This document shows positions 1 to 8,307 of a DNA stretch of 64,000 nt, in pieces. How positions within the stretch are numbered: position 1 is the stretch's first letter; every line of letters begins with the position of its first letter. The notes beneath the pieces are model-generated. The model did not search any database. It had not been told where the DNA came from and was given only the letters and a program-made list of their open reading frames with translations. The stretch is from Candidatus Thermochlorobacter aerophilus (GTDB lineage: Bacteria; Bacteroidota; Chlorobiia; Chlorobiales; Thermochlorobacteraceae): contig PHFL01000060.1 in the NCBI GenBank assembly GCA_002794105.1, positions 22,231-86,230 of the forward strand, read 5' to 3'. A program made the position numbers and the translations under genes.

Positions 1-1647
1 TTTCCTATCTCGCAATGAGAAAGGCGAAATCATGGAGCGGTTTGCATTAAACGCGATGTAACTGAGCAGAAGCAGATTGAACGCCAACTGCGCTACCAAG
101 CCCAACTGCTTGAAAATGTGTCGGATGCGGTTATTGCTGTTGATAACGACTATATCATTACCAGTTGGAATCGCGCCGCTGAAAAACTCTACGGCTGGAC
201 TGCCACCGAAGTGCTGGGAAAAAACATTTATCGAGTTCTGCCAACAACATACCTCAACGGGGCAAGTGAGCAAGATGCAATAAAGGCTATGCAAAGTGCT
301 GGCAAATGGGTTGGCGAAGTAGCACAAAAGCGCAAAGACGGCACCGAGGTGATTGTCGAAGCCTGCGTTTCCTATCTTCGCAATGAGAAAGGCAACATCA
401 TCGGAATGGTCTCCATCAACCGAGACATCACCGAGCAAAAGCGGTATGCAGAAGAGCGCCAGCGGCTTTATGAACAGCTCCAGCACCTGCAAAAAATGGA
501 ATCTATTGGCAGATTGGCGGGCGGCATTGCGCATGACTTTAACAACATTTTAGCCGCCATTTTAGGCAATGTGAAAATGGCCACTGAAAAAACCACCGAT
601 GAAAAGGTTACAAAATATCTCTCCCGCATCAAAGCCGCTTCCGAACGCGCCAGCGCGCTCACCCAAAAGCTTTTGGGTTTTGCTCGCCAAGGCAAATATG
701 TCCCTGCGCCCGTTGACCTTTTTGACTGTGTGCGCAATGTGGTGGAGATGTTGGAGCACACGATTGATAAACGCATTGAAGTGGTCGTTGAGCCTGCCAG
801 CATGCCCACCAAAGTCATAGGCGATAGAACCCAGCTTGAGCAAGTGATTTTGAACATCGCTATCAATGCTGTGGATGCCATCATGCCCACGCTGGAAAAA
901 AAGCAGCATGGCGTATTGCGTTTTGCGTGGCGTTCAGGCGTGCGCGAGGAAATCAAGGACGTCAATAAGCATTTGTTGCTTGATCAACCATATTTCTGTC
1001 TTGCAATTTCAGATTCAGGCATTGGTATTCCGAAGGAGATTCAGAAGAAAATTTTTGAGCCCTTTTTCACGACGAAAGAAATTGGCAAAGGCACAGGGTT
1101 AGGGTTAGCAATGGTGTATGGAATTATGCAAAATCATCATGGCGCGGTGTATGTCGAGTCAGAGGTTGGTAGAGGTGCTACATTTGAGCTGTATTTTCCA
1201 CAAGTGTTGGAAAGCCAAACGGAAAATGGCGTTAAGGAAACCTACATTAACCAAAAGCTGATGAGTAACAAAAGAGTTTTGATTGTCGATGATGAAGACA
1301 TGCTCCGAGAGTTGCTGACGGAGCAACTGACGGAGGCGGGTTATGCAGTATGTGAAGCAAGCAATGGTGTGGAGGCAATCGAGGTACTCAAGCGCTTACA
1401 AGCAGAGCAGGTGCGTGTGGATGCAGTGGTGCTGGATATGAACATGCCGAAGATGGATGGGGCAAAAGCCTTTGCCGAGATTCGTGCGCTTTTTCCAAGA
1501 ATGCCGATTCTCATTGCCACGGGGTATGCGCAGGATGAGATGGTGCAGAAGGTGGTGGAAAGTGGAGCCAATGGTGTGCTGGTCAAGCCATATGATGCAG
1601 AGGCATTGTTTGAGAAACTGAACGAGATTCTCAAAGTGCGTGCGTGA
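1..1647 (+). CDS. Hybrid sensor histidine kinase (PAS-HisKA-HATPase-REC), 5' end outside window and frame-disrupted
   Basis: This is a membrane-independent-looking two-component signalling protein that phosphorylates a His and passes the phosphate to its own receiver domain. Counting from codon 118, a PAS domain covers about residues 1-108, a HisKA box with GGIAHDFNN puts the phospho-His near residue 139, an ATPase domain shows DSGIGIP and GKGTGLGLAM, and a C-terminal receiver carries LDMNMP with the acceptor Asp near 440. The frame is open upstream of 118 back to base 19 and encodes the tail of a preceding PAS domain (RDVTEQK), so the real start lies outside the window. In bases 1-35, comparison with the second PAS at 361-420 shows one missing T near base 10 and one missing G near base 35, which break the frame twice. 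These are either errors or an early pseudogene. Confidence 0.85.
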
Positions 1648-1705
1648 GAGGTTCTAAGCTCCGACTCGTTAAAGTAACCCACCTTTCTCCACTGTAGCAA
1701 GCCCA

Positions 1706-1724
1706 GCTGCACAACCAGTGCAGC
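1706..1724. terminator. Perfect 7-bp hairpin between convergent genes
   Basis: GCTGCAC and GTGCAGC pair around a 5-base loop. The site lies between the convergent ends of the sensor kinase and the propeller gene. A run of seven A follows on the plus strand, but there is no T-run after the stem in either direction, so terminator function is only inferred. Confidence 0.3.
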
Positions 1725-1811
1725 AAAAAAACCACTGCTGGATGCTTTACTTTGCCATCCTTGGTTTCAGCGTGCGAATCTCACCTCTCATCCCCTAAGC
1801 GGGCAGGGTGG

Positions 1812-3230
1812 TTACAAAGACCGCCAAAGTTTGGAAGCTGTGTTAAAGCGAGCTACACGGTTAGTGGGCACCGAAGAGCCAAGAATATCGGCGTGGGTAA
1901 AATAGCCGCTGACATAGACCTCACTACCCACGATAGACAGCGCATTAACCGTGCCATCCACACCGTTACCTGTGCCAAGAATGCTCCATGTATTGGTGCT
2001 GGTATTAAATCGTGCCACATAGTTGGCGGTAATTGATGATTTGCCCGTGTTGATCCGTGTAAATGCGCCGCCGGCGTAGAGGTCGCTGCCAGATACTGCC
2101 AAAGCATAAACGGTGCCGTCAATGCCGGTGGTGCCGAGTTTGCTCCAAGTATTAGTGCCCGTATTGAAGCGAGCAATGCAATTGACGCGCAAGGGCGATT
2201 TCCCAACATTGGCTTGAGTGAATTCGCCGCCGACATAAACATCATAACCAGCTACAGCTAGTGCAAAAACCTGTCCATTTACCCCATTGCCTGTATTGGA
2301 AGAGAGCGGACTCCAGACCCTGCGTTGGAGGTCAAAGTAAGCGACGTTGTTAGCAGCAATTGGCGAACTACCTGCATTAGCTTGAGTGAATTCGCCGCCG
2401 ACATAAAGAACACTGCCCGACACTGCCAAAGCAAAAACCTCGCCATTGACGCCATTGCCGGTGTTGGATGCTAGCGCACGCCAAGTGTTTGTTTGCACAT
2501 TGAAGCAAGCAACATTGTTGGCAGGCACTGGTGTGCTACCGACATTGACTTCAGTAAAATTGCCACCGACATAGAGCTCATGACCTATGACCGTCAGTGC
2601 ATTGACAGGACCATCTACACCATTGCCACCATCCGTGCCAAGGGCATGCCAAGTGTTGTTGCGAAGGTGAAAGTAGGCGATGTTGTTGGCAGGCACTGGT
2701 GTGCTACCGACATTGACTTCAGTAAAAGTGCCACCGACGTAGAGCAGCGTATCGCCGACGACCGCCAGTGCAAACACTTGACCATTGACGCCATTGCCGG
2801 TGTTGGATGCTAGCGCACGCCAAGTGTTTGTTTGCACATTGAAGCAAGCAACATTGTTGGCAGGCACTGGTGTGCTACCGACATTGACTTCAGTAAAATT
2901 GCCGCCTACATAAACTTCATTGCCAATCACAACTAATGCTCTAACCAAACCACTGACTCCATTGCCGCCCGTGCCAAACGTGCGAACTGTATCCGTGCGA
3001 GCCGTATCGGTGCGCGCTGTATCCAGCTTGCTAAAGCATCGCAAAAAGATGGGTTCGCCGTGCTGACCGAAGTGCATAGCGTAGCCTTCTACTTGAAACA
3101 AGCCCTGAATGCCAGAACGCAAGGTCCCATCAGGGTTAAGTGCATCTTCTAAGGGTCGCAAATGAAGCTCTTGTGCCGCAGCACATATTCTTAAGCTCAG
3201 CAGCATGAAAAAGATGAACAGCTTTTTCAT
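1812..3230 (-). CDS. Secreted protein with seven 57-residue beta-propeller-like repeats
   Basis: The protein has 472 residues. It begins with a signal peptide (MKKLFIFFMLLSLRICAAAQ), then an N-terminal stretch containing TARTDTARTDTVRT, then seven copies of a 57-residue unit. Each unit carries YVGGxF near its start and a RFNTxTNTW-like segment, which resembles Kelch or other propeller blades, so a seven-bladed propeller is plausible. It ends at KLWRSL without the type IX sorting domain seen at 32030-33808, so it may be anchored differently or be missing its C-terminus. Repeats 1 and 3 share more than 120 identical bases. A degraded copy of the 3' part lies at 18499-18802. The function is unknown; extracellular binding is a guess from the fold. 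Confidence 0.75.
   Translation of the reverse strand: MKKLFIFFMLLSLRICAAAQELHLRPLEDALNPDGTLRSGIQGLFQVEGYAMHFGQHGEPIFLRCFSKLDTARTDTARTDTVRTFGTGGNGVSGLVRALVVIGNEVYVGGNFTEVNVGSTPVPANNVACFNVQTNTWRALASNTGNGVNGQVFALAVVGDTLLYVGGTFTEVNVGSTPVPANNIAYFHLRNNTWHALGTDGGNGVDGPVNALTVIGHELYVGGNFTEVNVGSTPVPANNVACFNVQTNTWRALASNTGNGVNGEVFALAVSGSVLYVGGEFTQANAGSSPIAANNVAYFDLQRRVWSPLSSNTGNGVNGQVFALAVAGYDVYVGGEFTQANVGKSPLRVNCIARFNTGTNTWSKLGTTGIDGTVYALAVSGSDLYAGGAFTRINTGKSSITANYVARFNTSTNTWSILGTGNGVDGTVNALSIVGSEVYVSGYFTHADILGSSVPTNRVARFNTASKLWRSL
1860..2960 (-). repeat. Tandem 171-bp coding repeats in the propeller gene
   Basis: About seven in-frame units with a period of 171 bp encode the blades. The blocks 2440-2562 and 2782-2904, two periods apart (342 bp), are identical as far as I can read them. 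That points to recent internal duplication or gene conversion, and makes the locus prone to expansion or contraction and to assembly collapse. Confidence 0.8.
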
Positions 3231-3903
3231 GAAGTTGTCAATGTCGGTTATGTCAGTTACAAGAATTGGTATGGCAGATACTGGGCAAGAAATTATGAAA
3301 TACGTCGTGTTTAGTCAAGCACCTTGCGTGTGATGTGCTGATGCTACTCCAAAACAGAAGCATGATAGAAAATGAACGCTCTTTGCCAAAGAGAGGGCTT
3401 TTAGTATAAACTTTTCAACAAAGAAAATTAATGTGTCATTTCCATTTCAATCCCACATTGGTGCAATTAGAATCCGCCGCAACGAGACGAAATCTGACGC
3501 AAATTTACCACTTTTTCCGCAAATTTCCAAATCAGCATTTTCCGAGAGCATAAACTTTTAAGGCAGCATAGTTAAGGCAACTAACGAGCTTGCCTAAATC
3601 AACAGGCTTGGTCGGTTTGATTTTCAGACAAGCGTCAAAATGAGAACTTCATTCAGATTACACGAAAGATGAGCATTGTCAACAATGTGGAGCCTGAACC
3701 TTATAATATGCGCAGCCATTGCAAATTGCTGCATAATATCGTCGAAGTTGAAGATTGTGTTGGCAAGATATGTGCCATTTGGTCATTAGGGTTAGATGCA
3801 AGCGGATTCGGGTGCAAGTAATACTTGATGGGCATTTGTTGGTTCCTTTCATTCAATGTTAGCAGAATCAGCAAAGTTACTTTATTTTTTGGGTACCAGA
3901 TTG
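3231..3903. other. 673-bp intergenic region downstream of the csx1 gene
   Basis: I see no convincing ORF, tRNA or array here. It holds one CRISPR-repeat-like sequence at 3444-3473, annotated separately, and the divergent upstream region of the propeller gene. A 6-7-bp hairpin of CTCTTT with AAAGAG sits near 3383-3400. The rest is A/T-rich and featureless to me. Confidence 0.5.
3444..3473. repeat. Solitary CRISPR-repeat-like sequence
   Basis: The segment contains TTTCAATCCCACATTGGTGC followed by AATTAGAA. The TTTCAATCCC start with a GGTGCAATTA-type end is typical of direct repeats of many type III and type I arrays. Only one copy is present, with no second repeat within the next several hundred bases, so it is not an array. 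It could be the remnant of an eroded array of the adjacent type III-A system. The assignment rests on resemblance only, and the orientation cannot be told. Confidence 0.4.
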
Positions 3904-5241
3904 TTAGACATTATTTTGAGTGGATGTGTTTTTAATAGTTTGCACAACTTCTTGACTAAACACTTTGCTAAGCTCCGCATTACCGAGATGTTGCTCAAAG
4001 AATCCTAAAATTTGGCGATATTTGGCTCTAAGGTCTTGGAGTGAGAGATTTGGGAGAGTATCGGCATGAGCGATTGCTTTTCGGAATGTGTTTAATTGTT
4101 CTGCATTTCTGTAGAAGTCTGTTAAATTAAATCGTGAGTATAAATCTGCAAGGTATTGATAGGGTTCTCTGGCTCTGGCAATGCGAGAAAGTTCGGCGTA
4201 GAGTTTTTGATTATTTTCGTAGTTAGAGATGGAAAGCAGTTCAGCGATGCGGCAAATAATAGCTTCCCAAGCTGAAAGAATAGCTAATCCGAGTTGTTCG
4301 TGTTCGAATTGCCAGCGTGCGATTTTAAGATAGCGTGCCCATTCTTTAGTTTCAGCGGCGAGCATTTGAGGTAATTTTTGAAGAAATGGCAGGAGAAGTT
4401 TAGCTGGTGGCGGAAGTGCTTGCTGATGTTTTGAATCGGCAAAATAGTTCTGAATGCCTTTTGCTTCTTGCCCCACTCTTTGGCTATCATTTATCTGTAG
4501 TGCCGTTGAGAAGGTGCTTAAAGCCTGTGTGAGGTGTTTATCGCTTAGTAATTCTACTAATTTTTTGGCGTTTGAGTAAGATTGAAAGTCGTTAATTGCC
4601 AGCGTCCAGTCTAAAATTTCAACAAGGGGTTTGAGTTCTAAAATTGGAGCAGGTTGTGCTAATTCAAACCCACCATAAAAGATATTCTCGATAGTGATAT
4701 TTTTGACGGTTCTTAACATCACACCTGCTAGTAACACGAAGGCACTTTGATAGCGCAAGCCATGCGTAATATCGATTGAAACGACATCGCCTTCTTCGCA
4801 GGTGTTAGCAATACTTTCAAAGATTTTCCAAATTTCGTCATCAGTTTGCCCGATGGGAATTAGAGTGCATTTTACTTCGCGGATGTGCGCATGATGTTTT
4901 TGGCGAAATCTTTCGGCGATATAGGTTAAAATTTCTGTGGTGATGTGCCTATTTTGTGATGTCAGTTGGGCAAAGACTTCTTCATCTTCGGGTGTAGAAG
5001 AATTATCTATGGAATGCACAAGTAAGGTTTCCCACATGGAGTCATCTGTGCCGAAGATATGAACGATTTCAAACTGCGGCGAATAAAGTTGAATAAGTGC
5101 TTCGGCAAAAAAAGGTGTTTTTATTCGGTTTTGAGTATCACGGCGAAAGTATTCTGCGGTTTTATATGTTCTGTCAGATAGTTCTGTCAATCGGGCTTGA
5201 CCTTTACCTAATAGGGTGAGCAGTCGTCTCATCGTGTTCAA
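3904..5241 (-). CDS. csx1: CRISPR-associated CARF-HEPN ribonuclease, Csx1/Csx2 (DxTHG) family
   Basis: This is a predicted single-stranded RNase switched on by the cyclic oligoadenylate that Cas10 makes after target binding. The 445-residue protein has an N-terminal CARF-type region with the family motif DITHG at residues 157-161. Its C-terminal HEPN region has RKAIAH at 387-392, matching the R-x4-H catalytic signature. It overlaps the upstream CARF gene by 4 bp (ATGA), so the two are very likely translated together at the end of the csm operon. What is seen is the motifs and the order; activation by cyclic oligoadenylate is family knowledge. Csm6 is the usual type III-A effector, but the DxTHG motif favours Csx1/Csx2. 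Confidence 0.85.
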   Translation of the reverse strand: MNTMRRLLTLLGKGQARLTELSDRTYKTAEYFRRDTQNRIKTPFFAEALIQLYSPQFEIVHIFGTDDSMWETLLVHSIDNSSTPEDEEVFAQLTSQNRHITTEILTYIAERFRQKHHAHIREVKCTLIPIGQTDDEIWKIFESIANTCEEGDVVSIDITHGLRYQSAFVLLAGVMLRTVKNITIENIFYGGFELAQPAPILELKPLVEILDWTLAINDFQSYSNAKKLVELLSDKHLTQALSTFSTALQINDSQRVGQEAKGIQNYFADSKHQQALPPPAKLLLPFLQKLPQMLAAETKEWARYLKIARWQFEHEQLGLAILSAWEAIICRIAELLSISNYENNQKLYAELSRIARAREPYQYLADLYSRFNLTDFYRNAEQLNTFRKAIAHADTLPNLSLQDLRAKYRQILGFFEQHLGNAELSKVFSQEVVQTIKNTSTQNNV

Positions 5242-5798
5242 GGAAGTTCGATTGCCATTTGATATTCTTCGTGCATGTAATAGACAGGAATGTCTAATTC
5301 TTTTCCGATGCCGTAGAGAACGGCGACTTGTGCTTTATATCCGCCAGTGGCATTGATATAAATTTTTATGTCAGGGTCTTTTTTCGTGAGTTTCTCAATA
5401 TGCTTTTTGATTTTGGTTTGCAGTTCTTTGAGTCCTTTATTGGCAAGTTGTTGAGCTTTTTTGGCGTCTAATTCTGTTTTCGGCACAGCAAGATTATTGA
5501 GTTTGATTTCAAGAGGTCTATATCCTTTTCGTTCCAAGTAGGTTTTAATCATGCTTGAAGCAAATTTGCCGAACTGGGTGTCGGTATAGACCAGCGTAAT
5601 GCCCAAGGGCTTATTATTTTCCAAGAATTTAGTTTTTGCATTGAGGCTATTGAGTTCAGCGCAGGCTTGGGTTGGATTTTTTGCGATAAATTCTAAAACC
5701 TGCTGATGCTGTTTGAGTGCGTTTTCGCGTGTGGTTTTGTATTCACGCTCAAAATTTGTAAGCAAACTGATGCCAACGGTGATGATATGGTGGTTCAT
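5238..5798 (-). CDS. CARF-domain protein of the APE2256 family, candidate ring nuclease
   Basis: The 186-residue protein ends with INATGGYKAQ near residues 148-157, followed by PVYYMHEEYQ. This is the hallmark of the APE2256 CARF family (Pfam Cas_APE2256), to which I believe the cA4-degrading ring nucleases of Sulfolobus (Crn1) belong. There is no effector domain attached, so a role in degrading or sensing cyclic oligoadenylate and damping Csx1 is the best inference. It sits directly upstream of csx1 with a 4-bp overlap and downstream of csm5. The central part is Lys-rich. Family membership is fairly sure; enzymatic activity is not shown by sequence alone. Confidence 0.75.
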   Translation of the reverse strand: MNHHIITVGISLLTNFEREYKTTRENALKQHQQVLEFIAKNPTQACAELNSLNAKTKFLENNKPLGITLVYTDTQFGKFASSMIKTYLERKGYRPLEIKLNNLAVPKTELDAKKAQQLANKGLKELQTKIKKHIEKLTKKDPDIKIYINATGGYKAQVAVLYGIGKELDIPVYYMHEEYQMAIELP

Positions 5799-5822
5799 AG
5801 AGATTATTTATGTCTTAAAGAA

Positions 5823-5930
5823 TTAACGGTTACCTAGCGAAACCTTCGTGCCCAGAAACTGTACTCTGTCAATAACAACTGTTTCATTAGGAATTAAGTT
5901 TTTGACAATTTGTCCTTCGTTTATAGCCAT
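5823..5930 (-). CDS. Possible 35-residue ORF between csm5 and the CARF gene
   Basis: ATG at 5930 opens 35 codons ending in TAA. The peptide begins MAINEGQIVKNLIPNE and ends VSLGNR. No clear Shine-Dalgarno precedes it, and it lies in the 150-bp gap of the operon, on the same strand. The sequence is faintly like the extreme N-terminus of SNF2-type helicases, so it may be the stump of a lost gene, or simply a chance ORF. Confidence 0.3.
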   Translation of the reverse strand: MAINEGQIVKNLIPNETVVIDRVQFLGTKVSLGNR

Positions 5931-5948
5931 ATTTTCGTCGTTTTGGAG

Positions 5949-7363
5949 TCATTCAATTTCTTTCAATCCCCTAAATTGAACACTTTGCACTTTATTTTTT
6001 TGCTCATTGATGGCAACATATATTTCTTTTCCTTGCTTGACGCCTAAGTTGATTAAGTTACTTATCGGCATGCTTAGTTCTAAAATCATGTCTTTATATT
6101 TGCCTTCTAAAATTTTTACCTTTGCTCTGGGTGGGTCGGTGCTGGTAATTACAGCTTCTACAGCATCTGCAGGTTTTGGTCTAATAATTTTGGGTTGTGC
6201 AACGGCTTTTACTGACTGAACAGACAGGGCAAAAGTCTTAAGTTCTTTTTCCGAAAAAGTGTGGTTTAGCCTTACTATAATCCAACCGAGCGTAAAACGC
6301 GGTTTGTTGTCTTTGAAGACAATTCGTCTTGTTTTCGGAAAGGTTGGAAAATCTTTTTTCCGAGTCCAAACTTTGCTCGGAAGGTTTTGAGCCAATTTTC
6401 GTCCAAGTAATCGCCTGTCATGCTCTTCCAGCCACTGCCCCACGAAAGGCGGAGCAGAAATTCATCATTTGAGTCGGTGTTGATGGCGGCAAGAAGCGCC
6501 CGATTAAAATCAATAACTTCTTTTAGGACGTCTTTTCCGCATTTTTCAAAAAAAGCAATTTCTTTTTCTAAGTGTGCTTTGCTTTGCTGATTTACAGTTT
6601 TGACAATATCCAAAAGCGATAGGCTTTCAAACTTTAGCTTTTCTTTAGCTACAGGATTTTTGAAGAGAAACTCATCAATTCTTATTGAGAAATTTCCTTT
6701 GGCACCAATTTTAAGATGTTCAGGGTAGAGCGAAAAGTCTTTGTAGACAAATGAGTCAGCATCACGGCTCTTAAGTGAGAGAATTTTTACTTCGCTAACC
6801 TCTACAGCATCTTTGGAAAAATGAATGTCCGAAGGGAAAAAAAGGCGCATTGTATTAAAATTCGGTCTTCTTCCAAAAGCAAGGTCCAGAAGTTCTTCTG
6901 ACGCTCTTTCCCTCTTTATTTTATTGTCGCGGCTGATTTTTTGAAAGATTTTATCAAATTTTTCTTTATTTTTGTTGTATTCTGAAACAAATAGTGCGGT
7001 TCTTATTGCACCTTTGAAAGAACTACCAGGAATATAAGGTATGCCATTACCGTTTCGCTCAAACTCTAAGACCTCTCCCTTGCGATAATTGAGCTTATAG
7101 ATGCGTTCACTTTTAGCCGCTGTAAGAATATCGTCACGTCGCTCACTATCATTAAACTCACTTAATTGCTTCTCGGAAAGTGTAGGCAAGAGTTCTTCAT
7201 AACTAACGATTTTGAGTAATCCATTTTTGTAGATAAAATCCCATCCATTCGTAAGCCGCTCGCCACTACCGATATGCACAGGAGAAAGAATCTCAATAGA
7301 GCAAGGGATTTTCTCGCCTAATACTTGCTTTACAGATTGAAGAGTCTCTGTTAGCGTTGCCAT
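5949..7363 (-). CDS. csm5: Type III-A RAMP protein Csm5, encoded in two frames joined at a slippery heptamer
   Basis: Csm5 caps the Csm complex at the 3' end of the crRNA. The first frame runs from ATG 7363 (after GGGAGAG; a GTG at 7369 is also in frame) and shows the RAMP motif IPYIPGSSFKGAIRTAL. It would stop at 6275 after a non-conserved tail. The usual Csm5 C-terminus, FPTFPKTRRIVF...FTLGWIIVRL, is in the minus-one frame and continues to the TGA at 5949. The frames meet at A AAA AAG (6359-6353). A minus-one slip there, or a seventh A, gives one 471-residue protein. The last 100 or so residues after LGWIIVRL exceed usual Csm5 and look like a small beta-rich add-on. csm4 overlaps the GTG by 4 bp. 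It may be programmed frameshifting, a recent mutation or an assembly error. Confidence 0.8.
6307..6322 (-). other. Small hairpin downstream of the slippery site
   Basis: On the minus strand TTGTCT pairs with AGACAA across a TCAA loop. Because of its 30-base distance from the heptamer, a stimulatory role is doubtful. Confidence 0.3.
6353..6359 (-). other. A AAA AAG heptamer at the csm5 frame junction
   Basis: On the minus strand the zero-frame codons read GGA AAA AAG, so the heptamer is in the exact register used for minus-one slippage, as in dnaX. After slippage the next codon is GAT, the first residue of the conserved Csm5 C-terminal segment. There is no clear upstream Shine-Dalgarno stimulator. 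The nearest hairpin (6322-6307) starts about 30 bases downstream, further than the usual 5-9 bases. Confidence 0.55.
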
Positions 7364-7365
7364 TA

Positions 7366-8307
7366 TCACTCTCCCAGTTGAATTGGAATTGCAAAAGCCT
7401 GTAAATTGCGATAGATGTTATGACTTAGAGACTGTTGTGCTGAGAGCACCTCTACAATTTGACCTTTTGGCATACCTTGCTTAAGCCGAAGCACTGAACC
7501 TTCAGCGAAGGCGCGAACTTTTTTCCTTCTTAGAGTCATACCGCCAAATGAAGTTACCCAACCGCCGCGCTCAAGAATTTCATAAAACGAGTTTTCAATG
7601 TCAAGAGAAGATAGCTCATCTGCAGTAGGCATGTAAAGCGAAAGCAGAAGGAAAGCATTCGGATTTTGAATCTCAGGAAGTGGATAGCTGACTTCTTCTA
7701 CGCTAAACCATCCTTTGCCGACACTTCGCTCTGCGCCAATTCCTTCGTCGCCTAATAATCGCAGTGCAGAAGAAAAAATGTGTTTTAGTGTTTCATCTTC
7801 AAATTCGGCAAGAAAGAAAAAGCCTACGCTATTGTCATAGATTGTTTCTTCTGATGAAAATAGCGTTGGTGAATTTGAGATGCGGTCAAGCGTCACTCGA
7901 GGGCGTTCCAGCGTAACTGCAAAGGCTTCAAGCGTAGGTGTTTTTTCGAACCAGAACATAGATTGAATAGTGCCTTGTTGTAGGTCAATAGATTTTCCTG
8001 AGATGATTTCTTTCCAGATTTTCTCTGAAATAAAACGAACCTTTTTGAACTTTTTTTGGTCAGCATAATTGTCAGGTTCTTTGTAGAATGAAAGCGGTCT
8101 TGGAAAGAAAAGTTCTGCTTCAATCAGTGGGAACGCTGATGACATTAGAATCGCATATGGCTTTCTTAGAGCTTCAACGGAAGCACTCCCAAAAAGTAAG
8201 TTGGCAGCATTACAGATTGCTCCCCAGAGCATATCGGAGTGCAAAATATGGCGATTGTTGTATAAACTAATTCCGCTCGGGAAGCGAAGTTTGAATAGAG
8301 CTGTCAT
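7366..8307 (-). CDS. csm4: Type III-A RAMP protein Csm4
   Basis: Csm4 binds the 5' handle of the crRNA and contacts Cas10. The 313-residue protein starts with a RAMP beta strand and SDMLWGAICNAA, and has the glycine-rich loop GDEGIGAERSVGKGWF near residues 185-200, typical of Csm4. The order csm3-csm4-csm5 supports the assignment. It overlaps csm3 by 4 bp upstream and the csm5 GTG by 4 bp downstream, indicating translational coupling. Its length is ordinary for the family. Confidence 0.88.
   Translation of the reverse strand: MTALFKLRFPSGISLYNNRHILHSDMLWGAICNAANLLFGSASVEALRKPYAILMSSAFPLIEAELFFPRPLSFYKEPDNYADQKKFKKVRFISEKIWKEIISGKSIDLQQGTIQSMFWFEKTPTLEAFAVTLERPRVTLDRISNSPTLFSSEETIYDNSVGFFFLAEFEDETLKHIFSSALRLLGDEGIGAERSVGKGWFSVEEVSYPLPEIQNPNAFLLLSLYMPTADELSSLDIENSFYEILERGGWVTSFGGMTLRRKKVRAFAEGSVLRLKQGMPKGQIVEVLSAQQSLSHNIYRNLQAFAIPIQLGE

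Noticed and set aside
5949-6443. The csm5 tail as an independent gene of 164 codons
   Set aside because: Its first 30 codons are antisense-quality sequence in the zero-frame csm5 region. The conserved part begins exactly at the frame junction, and no Shine-Dalgarno precedes it.
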